From Verrucomicrobiales bacterium (GTDB lineage: Bacteria > Verrucomicrobiota > Verrucomicrobiia > Verrucomicrobiales > Verrucomicrobiaceae): a DNA stretch of 5,796 nt. The notes under the pieces were generated by a model, which ran no database searches, had not been told where the DNA came from, and saw only the letters and a program-made list of their open reading frames with translations. The translations under genes and the position numbers were made by a program. Positions within the stretch are counted from its first letter, which is position 1; each line of letters begins with the position of its first letter. Positions 1-4,229 of the stretch are shown here, one piece after another. The stretch lies in the NCBI GenBank assembly GCA_003506995.1, contig DNXB01000635.1:1-5796 (forward strand). Direction: 5' to 3'.

Positions 1-36
1 CTGCAACTCCATTTTATATGTTTTTACATTTCTGTC

Positions 37-654
37 AGGGCTTACGCACCAAAACCGTGGAAAATGTGTCGGGTGGTCTCAGTCCTGTAGGCGGAGTCGA
101 GGCAGCAGCGCTTGCGTTGGCTGCGGATGGAGCCTTTGACCGGGCTGGTCTGACGGTGGCTCGGTGGAGCTGGAGTTTGGCAAGGAGTCGCGGCAGGGCT
201 TCGAGCCCGTTGCTTTTCTCGGCGCAGACTTCGTGGCCCACGCTCAAGCTCGCTTCGCTGACCCACGCCCGCAGGATGCGCAACGCGCTTCTGCCGTGGT
301 GGTGTCCTTGGCTCCCCGGCGATTTTGCCGTCGATGGTAACTTGTTTGCCCGCCAGATCGCCGACCCAGAACTCCATGATTTCAAGCAGGTCGTCAGGCC
401 GCAGGGCGAGGAAGACATTGCGAAAGACATCGTGCGACGGGACTCCGTTGCGCAGGGGGATGAACTGCCGCGGCCACGCGAGCTGCGAGAGGGCGAAGTG
501 CCCCATGTCGGTGAAGTCCTCGCAGCCGCAGATCATGGCGTAGAGGGCGACGAGCAGCACCTCGGGCAAGGAGTGCAGCACGCGGCCTGCGACGCGAGGA
601 TCAGGCAGCGTGGCGAAGAGTTCTTTGAGCCGAATAACCTCTTGCAGGTCGGGC
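37..654 (-). mobile_element. Degenerate ISAs1-family insertion sequence remnant
   Basis: This is the body of a dead insertion sequence, recognised from its transposase remnant. The 3' end of the element (low coordinates) seems preserved: CAGGGCTTACGCACC at 37-51 overlaps the transposase stop and looks like an ISAs1-type terminal sequence. Bases 1-36 outside it are visibly more AT-rich. I find no inverse copy of that terminus near 640-680, so the 5' end of the element has been lost where it meets a methyltransferase fragment at about 654/655. No target duplication can be found because one end is missing. The boundaries are approximate. The element cannot move on its own. Confidence 0.75.
42..654 (-). 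pseudogene. ISAs1-family transposase, frameshifted and internally deleted
   Basis: Remnant of a DDE transposase. The N-terminal part, about 640 down to 320, reads LKELFATLPDPRV, then VALYAMICGCEDFTDM, then NGVPSHDVFRNVF and KQVTIDGK. These are the typical ISAs1 helper-domain motifs followed by the first catalytic Asp (IDGK). At about 314-319 (a CCCCGG run) the frame shifts by +1/-2, and the protein continues as HHHGRSALRILRAWVSEA, then AEKSNGLEALPRLLAKLQLH, down to about 152. There the expected second catalytic Asp segment (normally T-[LI]-D-A) is missing. The sequence jumps, back in the first frame, to KGSIRSQRKRCCLDSAYR and FHGFGA, which resembles the extreme C-terminus of the family. The middle of the catalytic domain, with the second Asp and the Glu, is therefore gone. 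The start codon is also lost: frame 1 stays open upstream only through unrelated repeat sequence. Identification of the family is firm; the C-terminal match is from memory and less certain. Confidence 0.85.
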
Positions 655-948
655 TTCCATCTCCACGAGAATAAAGCGGCGGGCGGCAGGACAGGCATTC
701 TGCCTGTCGCCAGTGGAACGGGCATCCTGCCCGTTCTCGTTGGCTTCAGCGGGCAGAATGCCCGCGACACTCGTGTCAGGCAGGATGCCTGACCTACCCG
801 CCGCGTTCATCTTCAACACCGCATGGCCCGTCGTGCCGCTGCCTGCAAAGCTGTCGAGCACGATATCGCCGGGATTCGTCGCGATTTGCAGGATGCGCTC
901 GATCAGGCGTGTGGGCTTGGGGGTGGCGAAGGGAACCGTCTCTGGGAA
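655..948 (-). pseudogene. DNA methyltransferase (type III Mod-like), C-terminal fragment
   Basis: Reading the minus strand from 948, the frame gives PETVPFATPKPTRLIERILQ, then NPGDIVLDSFAGSGTTGHAV, then LKMNAA. This is the C-terminal block of beta-class N6-adenine/N4-cytosine methyltransferases such as type III Mod: the [FY]-x-TPKP-x-x-LI-x-R-I helix, then the AdoMet-binding motif with D-x-FAGSGTT. After a 39-codon in-frame interruption made of palindromic repeats, the frame resumes with RRFILVEME, which in this family follows the LKMN strand directly. It then runs into the insertion-sequence remnant at about 655. Upstream the frame is closed by TGA at 949-951, so the target-recognition region and the DPPY motif are absent. 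The adenine- or cytosine-methylating activity cannot survive in this fragment. It is probably the relic of a restriction-modification locus cut by rearrangement on both sides. Confidence 0.8.
690..793. repeat. Cluster of four mirrored short palindromes (GGCA-NNN-TGCC core)
   Basis: Four near-perfect palindromes, each with a 3-nt loop, lie in tandem. P1 (690-708) is GACAGGCA-TTC-TGCCTGTC. P2 (716-736) has 9-bp arms around GGCA-TCC-TGCC. P3 (749-765) is GCGGGCA-GAA-TGCCCGC. P4 (775-793) is GTCAGGCA-GGA-TGCCTGAC. All share the core GGCA-NNN-TGCC. The loops show orientation: P1 and P2 carry TTC/TCC, and P3 and P4 carry the complements GAA/GGA. The stem bases also pair off, P1 with P4 (CAGGCA) and P2 with P3 (CGGGCA), so the block is an inverted repeat of palindromes about a centre near 742. 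Spacers are 7, 12 and 9 bases. Translated, the units read GILP, GRMP or GQDA, a signature I associate with dispersed repeats in Verrucomicrobiota. The block resembles paired REP sequences in E. coli, but no mobilising protein is present here. Confidence 0.9.
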
Positions 949-961
949 TCATGCGGCCACC

Positions 962-1222
962 GTGTCCAAACACCGCGCCATCGTCCTGAGCGAAAAACTG
1001 TGCGCCCACCTCGCACAGATCGCTCGTGAATGCCGCGAGGAGCAGGGCCTGTCCCAGAGCAAGGAGGCCGAGGCTGGTTCGCTGAGCTGTCAGATGATCG
1101 GCTACTTCGAAAAGCAGATGCGCACACCCTCCATCGACGTGTATTTTCGCATGGCCCATGGCATGGGCCGCAAGCTCTCCGACATGGTGGCCGAGGCGGA
1201 AAAGCGGGCGGACATCAAGTGA
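962..1222 (+). CDS. XRE-family helix-turn-helix transcriptional regulator
   Basis: An 86-residue protein, almost entirely one Cro/C1-type HTH domain. Residues 16-49 (HLAQIARECREEQGLSQSKE, then SLSCQMIGYFEK) show the family layout: a first helix, the EEQGLSQ turn, and a recognition helix ending in IGYFEK, which is the usual I-x-x-[FIW]-E-[KRN]. RTPSIDVYFRMAHGM at 54-68 matches the R-x-PS-[IL]-D-x-[LVF] helix, and a charged tail follows (SDMVAEAEKRADIK). The start chosen is GTG at 962, because the open frame upstream is only the antisense of the methyltransferase fragment and the palindromes. No strong ribosome site precedes it; GGGAA at 944-948 is weak and rather distant. The stretch SKEAEAGS is unusual where the family normally has a hydrophobic residue packing helix 2 (LAE-x-AG), so some decay is possible. 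It probably binds DNA as a dimer. Its target is unknown; the adjacent gene or the lost restriction-modification locus are candidates. Confidence 0.8.
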   Translation: MSKHRAIVLSEKLCAHLAQIARECREEQGLSQSKEAEAGSLSCQMIGYFEKQMRTPSIDVYFRMAHGMGRKLSDMVAEAEKRADIK

Positions 1223-1251
1223 TTCAGATTGCGGATGACGGTTTGCGGAAT

Positions 1252-1257
1252 GAGAGG
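1252..1257 (+). promoter_or_regulatory. Ribosome binding site deciding the start at 1264
   Basis: GAGAGG at 1252-1257 lies six bases before ATG at 1264. It directly abuts the alternative in-frame ATG at 1258, which is too close to be used with it. This favours 1264 as the start. It is one of the few purine-rich ribosome sites in the window. Confidence 0.5.
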
Positions 1258-1263
1258 ATGGGC

Positions 1264-1524
1264 ATGGGACAAGACGAAATCGAGCGCAACATGGGCGTGC
1301 AGCCTCTGGACGGGATCATGACCGAACATGAGCTGGGAAATCATGCCCTGGTGGCCGCCAGCACCGAGCCGATGACCCACAAGGCCGTGCAACGCGCCCG
1401 CAAAGGCCGCCGCCTGACCAAGCACATGAAACAGCGCATGGCCGACGCCCTGAACCTGCTCATGAAGCAGCAGGGCAAGGAGATCGAGCGCCCGTGGGTG
1501 GTGAAGGACTTGTTCACGTATTGA
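1264..1524 (+). CDS. Small hypothetical protein with possible helix-turn-helix
   Basis: An 86-residue, basic protein that I do not recognise as a named family. It lies 41 bases after the XRE gene on the same strand and probably shares its transcript. Residues 12-24 (VQPLDGIMTEHEL) form an N-terminal helix. Residues 27-49 (HALVAASTEPMTHKAVQRAR and KG) have the spacing of a helix-turn-helix: a short helix with AAS, a turn at EPM, then a basic recognition-like helix. Residues 50-67 (RRLTKHMKQRMADALNLL) resemble the R-x-LT-x-x-x-x-x-RI-x-x-ALN helix seen after such motifs in repressors. The C-terminus WVVKDLFTY ends in an LF-x-Y motif that I recall from similar small verrucomicrobial proteins. 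A DNA-binding partner or regulator is an inference. The open frame extends upstream to 1030, but that part is a shadow of the XRE gene. Confidence 0.65.
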   Translation: MGQDEIERNMGVQPLDGIMTEHELGNHALVAASTEPMTHKAVQRARKGRRLTKHMKQRMADALNLLMKQQGKEIERPWVVKDLFTY

Positions 1525-1545
1525 ATAATCCTTCTCCTGCTCTTC

Positions 1546-1608
1546 CTCTTACTCCTCCTCCCTTGTCCGGACGCCTTGGGGCCGCTCTTCCGGGAGGAGG
1601 AGTAAGAG
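1546..1608. repeat. Perfect 17-bp inverted repeat in intergenic region
   Basis: CTCTTACTCCTCCTCCC at 1546-1562 is the exact reverse complement of 1592-1608. The 29-nt loop contains the palindrome GTCCGGAC (1565-1572). The left arm lies in a pyrimidine-rich run (1531-1562) and the right arm in a purine-rich run (1592-1620), so the strands are strongly skewed. It follows the small HTH gene's stop by 21 bases and precedes the cupin gene by 87. No T-run follows either arm, so it is not a classical intrinsic terminator. It could still act as a transcript-end or RNA-stabilising hairpin, or be the remnant of an inverted mobile sequence. Confidence 0.85.
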
Positions 1609-1657
1609 CAGAGAAAGAGGGCGTGTTGTTCGGATAGCCGCAGGTGCATCCCCCGGC

Positions 1658-1686
1658 TTGCCGTCGCGTTTCGATCACGCTAGCAT
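1658..1686 (+). promoter_or_regulatory. Candidate sigma-70-type promoter of the cupin gene
   Basis: TTGCCG (1658-1663) and TAGCAT (1681-1686) are separated by 17 bases; TAGCAT matches four of six TATAAT positions. A transcript would begin at about 1693, within a few bases of the ATG at 1696. That would give a leaderless or nearly leaderless message, consistent with the absence of a Shine-Dalgarno site there. The assignment is by eye only. Confidence 0.45.
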
Positions 1687-1695
1687 CGCGGCATC

Positions 1696-2109
1696 ATGTC
1701 TGACGCCATCTCCAACCGCCGTTTCGTCACCGCTGCTGAAAAAGTCGATTACCAGTCCCCCTGGACGCTCGAAGAGTGGCTCTGCCGCGGCGACATCGTG
1801 AACAACGAGCACCTCATGATGGTGCGAGCAAACATGGAGCCGGACCGCAGCCACCCCTTTCACTCGCACCCGACGCGGGAGGAGATGATCTACATCATTT
1901 CGGGCAAGGCGGAGCAGTGGGTCGGCCAGCAGAAGAAACTCCTCGGCCCGGGCGACATGGCCTTCATCCCGATGGGCGAAATCCACGGCACCTGGAACGT
2001 GGGAGACGAGATGCTCGTCTTCCTCGCGATCCTCTCGCCCGCGAAGGCGGATGAGCCGGGCCTCGTCGATCACAGTGAGGAAGAACCGTGGAAGTCGCTG
2101 CGAAAGTAG
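1696..2109 (+). CDS. Single-domain cupin protein
   Basis: A 137-residue small beta-barrel protein of the cupin_2 type, probably cytoplasmic, as no signal peptide is seen. Both cupin motifs are intact. Motif 1 at residues 56-70 is HSHPTREEMIYIISG, giving metal ligands His56 and His58 and a Glu at 62 or 63. Motif 2 at residues 86-101 is GDMAFIPMGEIHGTWN and fits G-x5-P-x-G-x2-H-x3-N exactly, with His97 as the fourth ligand. Metal binding is therefore well supported; the substrate is not. The N-terminal 40 residues contain SPWTLEEWLCR, which may form a strand or cap; the C-terminal tail is acidic. Single-domain cupins include dioxygenases, isomerases and sugar- or mannose-phosphate-like enzymes, and sequence alone does not choose among them. 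The start at 1696 follows an acceptable promoter with almost no leader. It is transcribed toward the acidic-protein gene, with 51 bases between the stops, and has no evident operon partner. Confidence 0.9.
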   Translation: MSDAISNRRFVTAAEKVDYQSPWTLEEWLCRGDIVNNEHLMMVRANMEPDRSHPFHSHPTREEMIYIISGKAEQWVGQQKKLLGPGDMAFIPMGEIHGTWNVGDEMLVFLAILSPAKADEPGLVDHSEEEPWKSLRK

Positions 2110-2164
2110 TCCAGTTGCTTCGCAACTGGCCGCATTGACTCCGGTTGCGGCGCAACCGGGCTAC
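2106..2164. terminator. Paired hairpins between convergent stop codons, possible bidirectional terminator
   Basis: Two related hairpins occupy the gap between the converging genes. One is CCAGTTGC-TTC-GCAACTGG (2111-2129) and the other CCGGTTGC-GGC-GCAACCGG (2141-2159), each with an 8-bp stem and 3-nt loop. In addition the outer sequences GTAGTCCAGTTGC (2106-2118) and GCAACCGGGCTAC (2152-2164) pair with each other over 13 positions, with one mismatch and one G-T pair, so one long stem is an alternative to two short ones. The TAG stops of both genes fall in the outer arms. Terminator function is inferred from position; no T-run follows on either strand. Confidence 0.6.
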
Positions 2165-3378
2165 TTCCCCCGCAGCTCCCTGCGCAAATCCGTCATCCCA
2201 TCGCGCAAGGCGAACAACTCCGCACGGAACTCGGCGAGCAAATCCAGCCGGTCCTGCCAGGCGGGTGATTCCACCAGCTCATTGAGCGCGGAGAGCGCCT
2301 CGTTGGCCCAGTTCAGGCAGCGGCGCAGGATGGCGAGGATGTAGCCTTGGTTTCTGGACCCGCCAAAGCCCCGCGTGCCGAGCGCCCCGGCCAGCTTGCC
2401 ACTGATGTTCATCGTGTTGCGGATGAAGCGGTCCAGCGGCGTGTCTCCATCGCTGGCCTCGGCGTTTTCTTCCCGCTCCTCGTCGATGTCGGTCATCAGG
2501 CGGATGACGAGATCGTGCGCCCGCTTTTGCAGCGGGTGGCAGTCAGGGCTGTCGGAGTCGATGAATTCACCGAGATCATCATCGTCGTCATCCTCGGGTG
2601 TGAATTCGGTGTCGGCAGGCTCGCCTTTCCAAGCTTCGCCATCGTCAGCCACCTCGGCTTCACCATCGCCGCCGCCGAGCATGTGGTCCCAGCCCATGAC
2701 GAAGGACACGCGATCATCGTCCAGACCGTCCACACCGTATTTTTCCAGTGCCTCCATGTGCGCGTCCGTCAGACGGTCGGATTGCTTGAGGGAGGCCTCC
2801 CAGGACTCCTCGCTGTCGTCGAATCCCTCGTCGAACAGCTCGTCATCATCGTCATTCTTCGGCTCGGGACGGCGGATGATGCCCGCCAGCCAGCCGCGCA
2901 TGGTGTGCAGGTTGGTCAGCTTCTGCGCCTCCTCGGTGGCCACGTCCATCTCCCACAGCCATTCGGCGACGCTAATCTCAAAGTCGGTGCTCTCGATGAA
3001 GACGCGCCCGTTTTCCTCGGAGAACCACTCCAGATAAAGCGAGTTCCGCCACTCCGACGCGGCCTCTGTTTCATCGTCCTCATCAAGCAGGCCCTCCAGA
3101 GCGTCATCCTCCGTGAGCACCTTCACTTTCTGCGAGGCGCTGATGTCCCCGACGTAGCCTTTCTGCTTCGGGTGCAGCGTGGCAGCGGCAGCCTGCGCCT
3201 CCGGCATGGGATTGGTGAAGGTGATCTTGCTGCCCGCGACATCGCGCCAGGCATCGCCACGCAGGTCGAGAAGGACCGGCTCCTCCCGGCCGACGAGCCA
3301 GATCTTCCCACGCACGTTTCCATGGGTGGTGTTGTCGATTTCGCCACGGATGACGGCGGTGTCCAGACGCAGGGCCAT
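2161..3378 (-). CDS. Acidic protein of unknown function (405 aa)
   Basis: I do not recognise a named family, though the N-terminus resembles proteins I recall as hypothetical in Verrucomicrobiota. Residues 1-57 look like a small beta domain (TAVIRGEIDNTTHGNVRGKI, WLVGREEPVLLDLRGDAWRD, then AGSKITFTNP). Residues 85-170 are a charged mixed segment with several Trp (SLYLEWFSEENGRVFIESTD; WLWEMD). Two acidic, probably disordered linkers follow: 176-196, with DDDDELFDEGFDDSEE, and 236-276, with a run of six Asp at 263-268 encoded by a GAC/GAT tract at 2575-2592. Between them, 197-232 is helical. Residues 284-403 form a long alpha-helical C-terminal region (HDLVIRLMTDIDEEREENAE, then RDGMTDLRREL) ending basic. 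No signal peptide or membrane segment. The frame is open back to 3612, but ATG at 3378 is preferred: the extra 78 residues are low-complexity, Arg/Pro-rich and would overlap scpB. TTGACA lies 36 bases upstream. The C-terminal helices could mediate self-association or RNA/protein contact, but no function can be assigned. Confidence 0.85.
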   Translation of the reverse strand: MALRLDTAVIRGEIDNTTHGNVRGKIWLVGREEPVLLDLRGDAWRDVAGSKITFTNPMPEAQAAAATLHPKQKGYVGDISASQKVKVLTEDDALEGLLDEDDETEAASEWRNSLYLEWFSEENGRVFIESTDFEISVAEWLWEMDVATEEAQKLTNLHTMRGWLAGIIRRPEPKNDDDDELFDEGFDDSEESWEASLKQSDRLTDAHMEALEKYGVDGLDDDRVSFVMGWDHMLGGGDGEAEVADDGEAWKGEPADTEFTPEDDDDDDLGEFIDSDSPDCHPLQKRAHDLVIRLMTDIDEEREENAEASDGDTPLDRFIRNTMNISGKLAGALGTRGFGGSRNQGYILAILRRCLNWANEALSALNELVESPAWQDRLDLLAEFRAELFALRDGMTDLRRELRGK

Positions 3379-3385
3379 GCGCTCA

Positions 3386-3414
3386 CCAGAGCGTGGACGG
3401 TGCGGGGGTGTCAA
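3386..3414 (-). promoter_or_regulatory. Candidate promoter of the acidic-protein gene
   Basis: On the minus strand TTGACA (3414-3409) is a perfect -35 match, starting 36 bases before the ATG at 3378. That places transcription start at or next to the start codon, again suggesting a leaderless message. No convincing -10 element is seen at the expected place (3391-3386). Confidence 0.35.
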
Positions 3415-3468
3415 GAACGGCGGCAGGGGAATGCGGCGGCACCGGCCCGGTGAAGTGCGTTCCCCGGC

Positions 3469-3497
3469 TTGACTCGCCCTTCTGGCTCGCTTGAGGT
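3469..3497 (+). promoter_or_regulatory. Candidate promoter of scpB-pheA
   Basis: TTGACT at 3469-3474 lies 43 bases before the scpB ATG and is preceded by CCCCGG. The ten bases CCCCGGCTTG (3462-3471) are identical to those at 1651-1660 before the cupin gene. The -10 region at about 3492-3497 (TGAGGT) is a poor match. The divergent TTGACA for the opposite gene is 55 bases away, so the two promoters share a 133-bp intergenic region. Confidence 0.35.
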
Positions 3498-3511
3498 TGC
3501 CCGCCTGCGTC

Positions 3512-4207
3512 ATGGAACTGATCTCGATTGTAGAAGCCCTTCTTTTTGCCACCCAGGAGCCCCTGGGCGTGCCGCAGATGTGCGCCGCCGTCAAAGACAC
3601 CGCCAAGGACATCGTGGAGTCGGCGAGCGAGGACGTTGTGATCCCTGAGTGGGTGGCTCCGCTGGCGGCAACGACCGAGGAACAGGTGCGCGCGATCCTG
3701 GACGAGCTGATCGCCCGCTACGAGGCGGAGAAGCACTCCTTCACCCTCGTCGAGCGTGCCAACGGCTGGCGCATCGCCGCCCGTGGTCAATATGCCGAGT
3801 GGTGCCGTGCGCTTTACCCCGGCAAGAAAGTGCAGCGCCTCAGCCAGCCCGCGCTCGAAACACTCGCCATCGTGGCCTACCGCCAGCCGATTACCAAAGC
3901 CGGCATCGAGGCCGTACGCGGCGTTTCGGTGGATGCGATGGTGCAGCAGCTCATCGACCGCGGCTTGATGAAAATCGAAGGCCGCGCCGATCTTCCCGGC
4001 CGCCCGCTGCTCTACGGCACCACCGAGGCATTCCTCGATCACTTCGGCGTGCGCAGCCTGGACGACATGCCCAACGCCTCCGAACTGCGCCGCGTCAAAC
4101 TTCCCACGGCAGAGGAAGGCCCGACCGCCGCCGACCAACCGCAGGAACATCAGCTTTCCCTGGCCCCGGTGGCCTCTGCTGAAGAACCGGCCGCCGAGGA
4201 GTCCTAA
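3512..4207 (+). CDS. scpB: Segregation and condensation protein B (ScpB)
   Basis: A 231-residue subunit of the SMC-ScpA-ScpB condensin complex, which compacts and segregates the newly replicated chromosome. ScpB dimers bind the ScpA kleisin. The first winged-helix domain begins ELISIVEALLFATQEPLGVP (2-21) and resumes at TEEQVRAILDELIARYEAEK (55-74) and FTLVERANGWRIAAR. The second carries the family signature: QRLSQPALETLAIVAYRQPI (108-127), then TKAGIEAVRGV, GLMKIEGRADLPGRPLLYGT (151-170) and FLDHFGVRSLDDMP. Compared with B. subtilis ScpB (about 197 residues), there are about 26 extra residues at 29-55 inside the first domain, and an acidic Ala/Glu/Pro tail after 198. The start at 3512 gives the normal N-terminus; a further in-frame ATG at 3491 would add only seven unlikely residues. 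No Shine-Dalgarno site is visible. pheA follows after 22 bases. scpA and smc are not in the window. Confidence 0.96.
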   Translation: MELISIVEALLFATQEPLGVPQMCAAVKDTAKDIVESASEDVVIPEWVAPLAATTEEQVRAILDELIARYEAEKHSFTLVERANGWRIAARGQYAEWCRALYPGKKVQRLSQPALETLAIVAYRQPITKAGIEAVRGVSVDAMVQQLIDRGLMKIEGRADLPGRPLLYGTTEAFLDHFGVRSLDDMPNASELRRVKLPTAEEGPTAADQPQEHQLSLAPVASAEEPAAEES

Positions 4208-4229
4208 CCCCCTTCCCTTCTCTGCGGTC

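Noticed and set aside
18..674. 218-codon plus-strand frame over the transposase
   Set aside because: Antisense to clear ISAs1 transposase motifs; no ribosome site and an implausible composition.
690..793. CRISPR array
   Set aside because: The units are palindromes of 17-21 bases in alternating orientation with spacers of 7-12 bases, not direct repeats with uniform unique spacers.
713..961. N-terminal extension of the XRE protein
   Set aside because: This stretch is antisense to the methyltransferase fragment and includes two of the palindromes; the GTG at 962 gives the normal XRE length.
1546..1608. Classical rho-independent terminator
   Set aside because: The loop is 29 bases and no T-run follows the stem on either strand; kept only as an inverted repeat.
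2347..3453. 368-codon open frame on the plus strand
   Set aside because: It is antisense to the acidic-protein gene. The minus frame gives a coherent protein with a sensible start and a stop at the hairpins, while this one reads as an unstructured valine- and leucine-rich shadow.
3379..3612. N-terminal extension of the acidic protein by 78 residues
   Set aside because: It would overlap scpB by about 100 bases, is Arg/Pro-rich with no fold, and would bury the divergent promoters.
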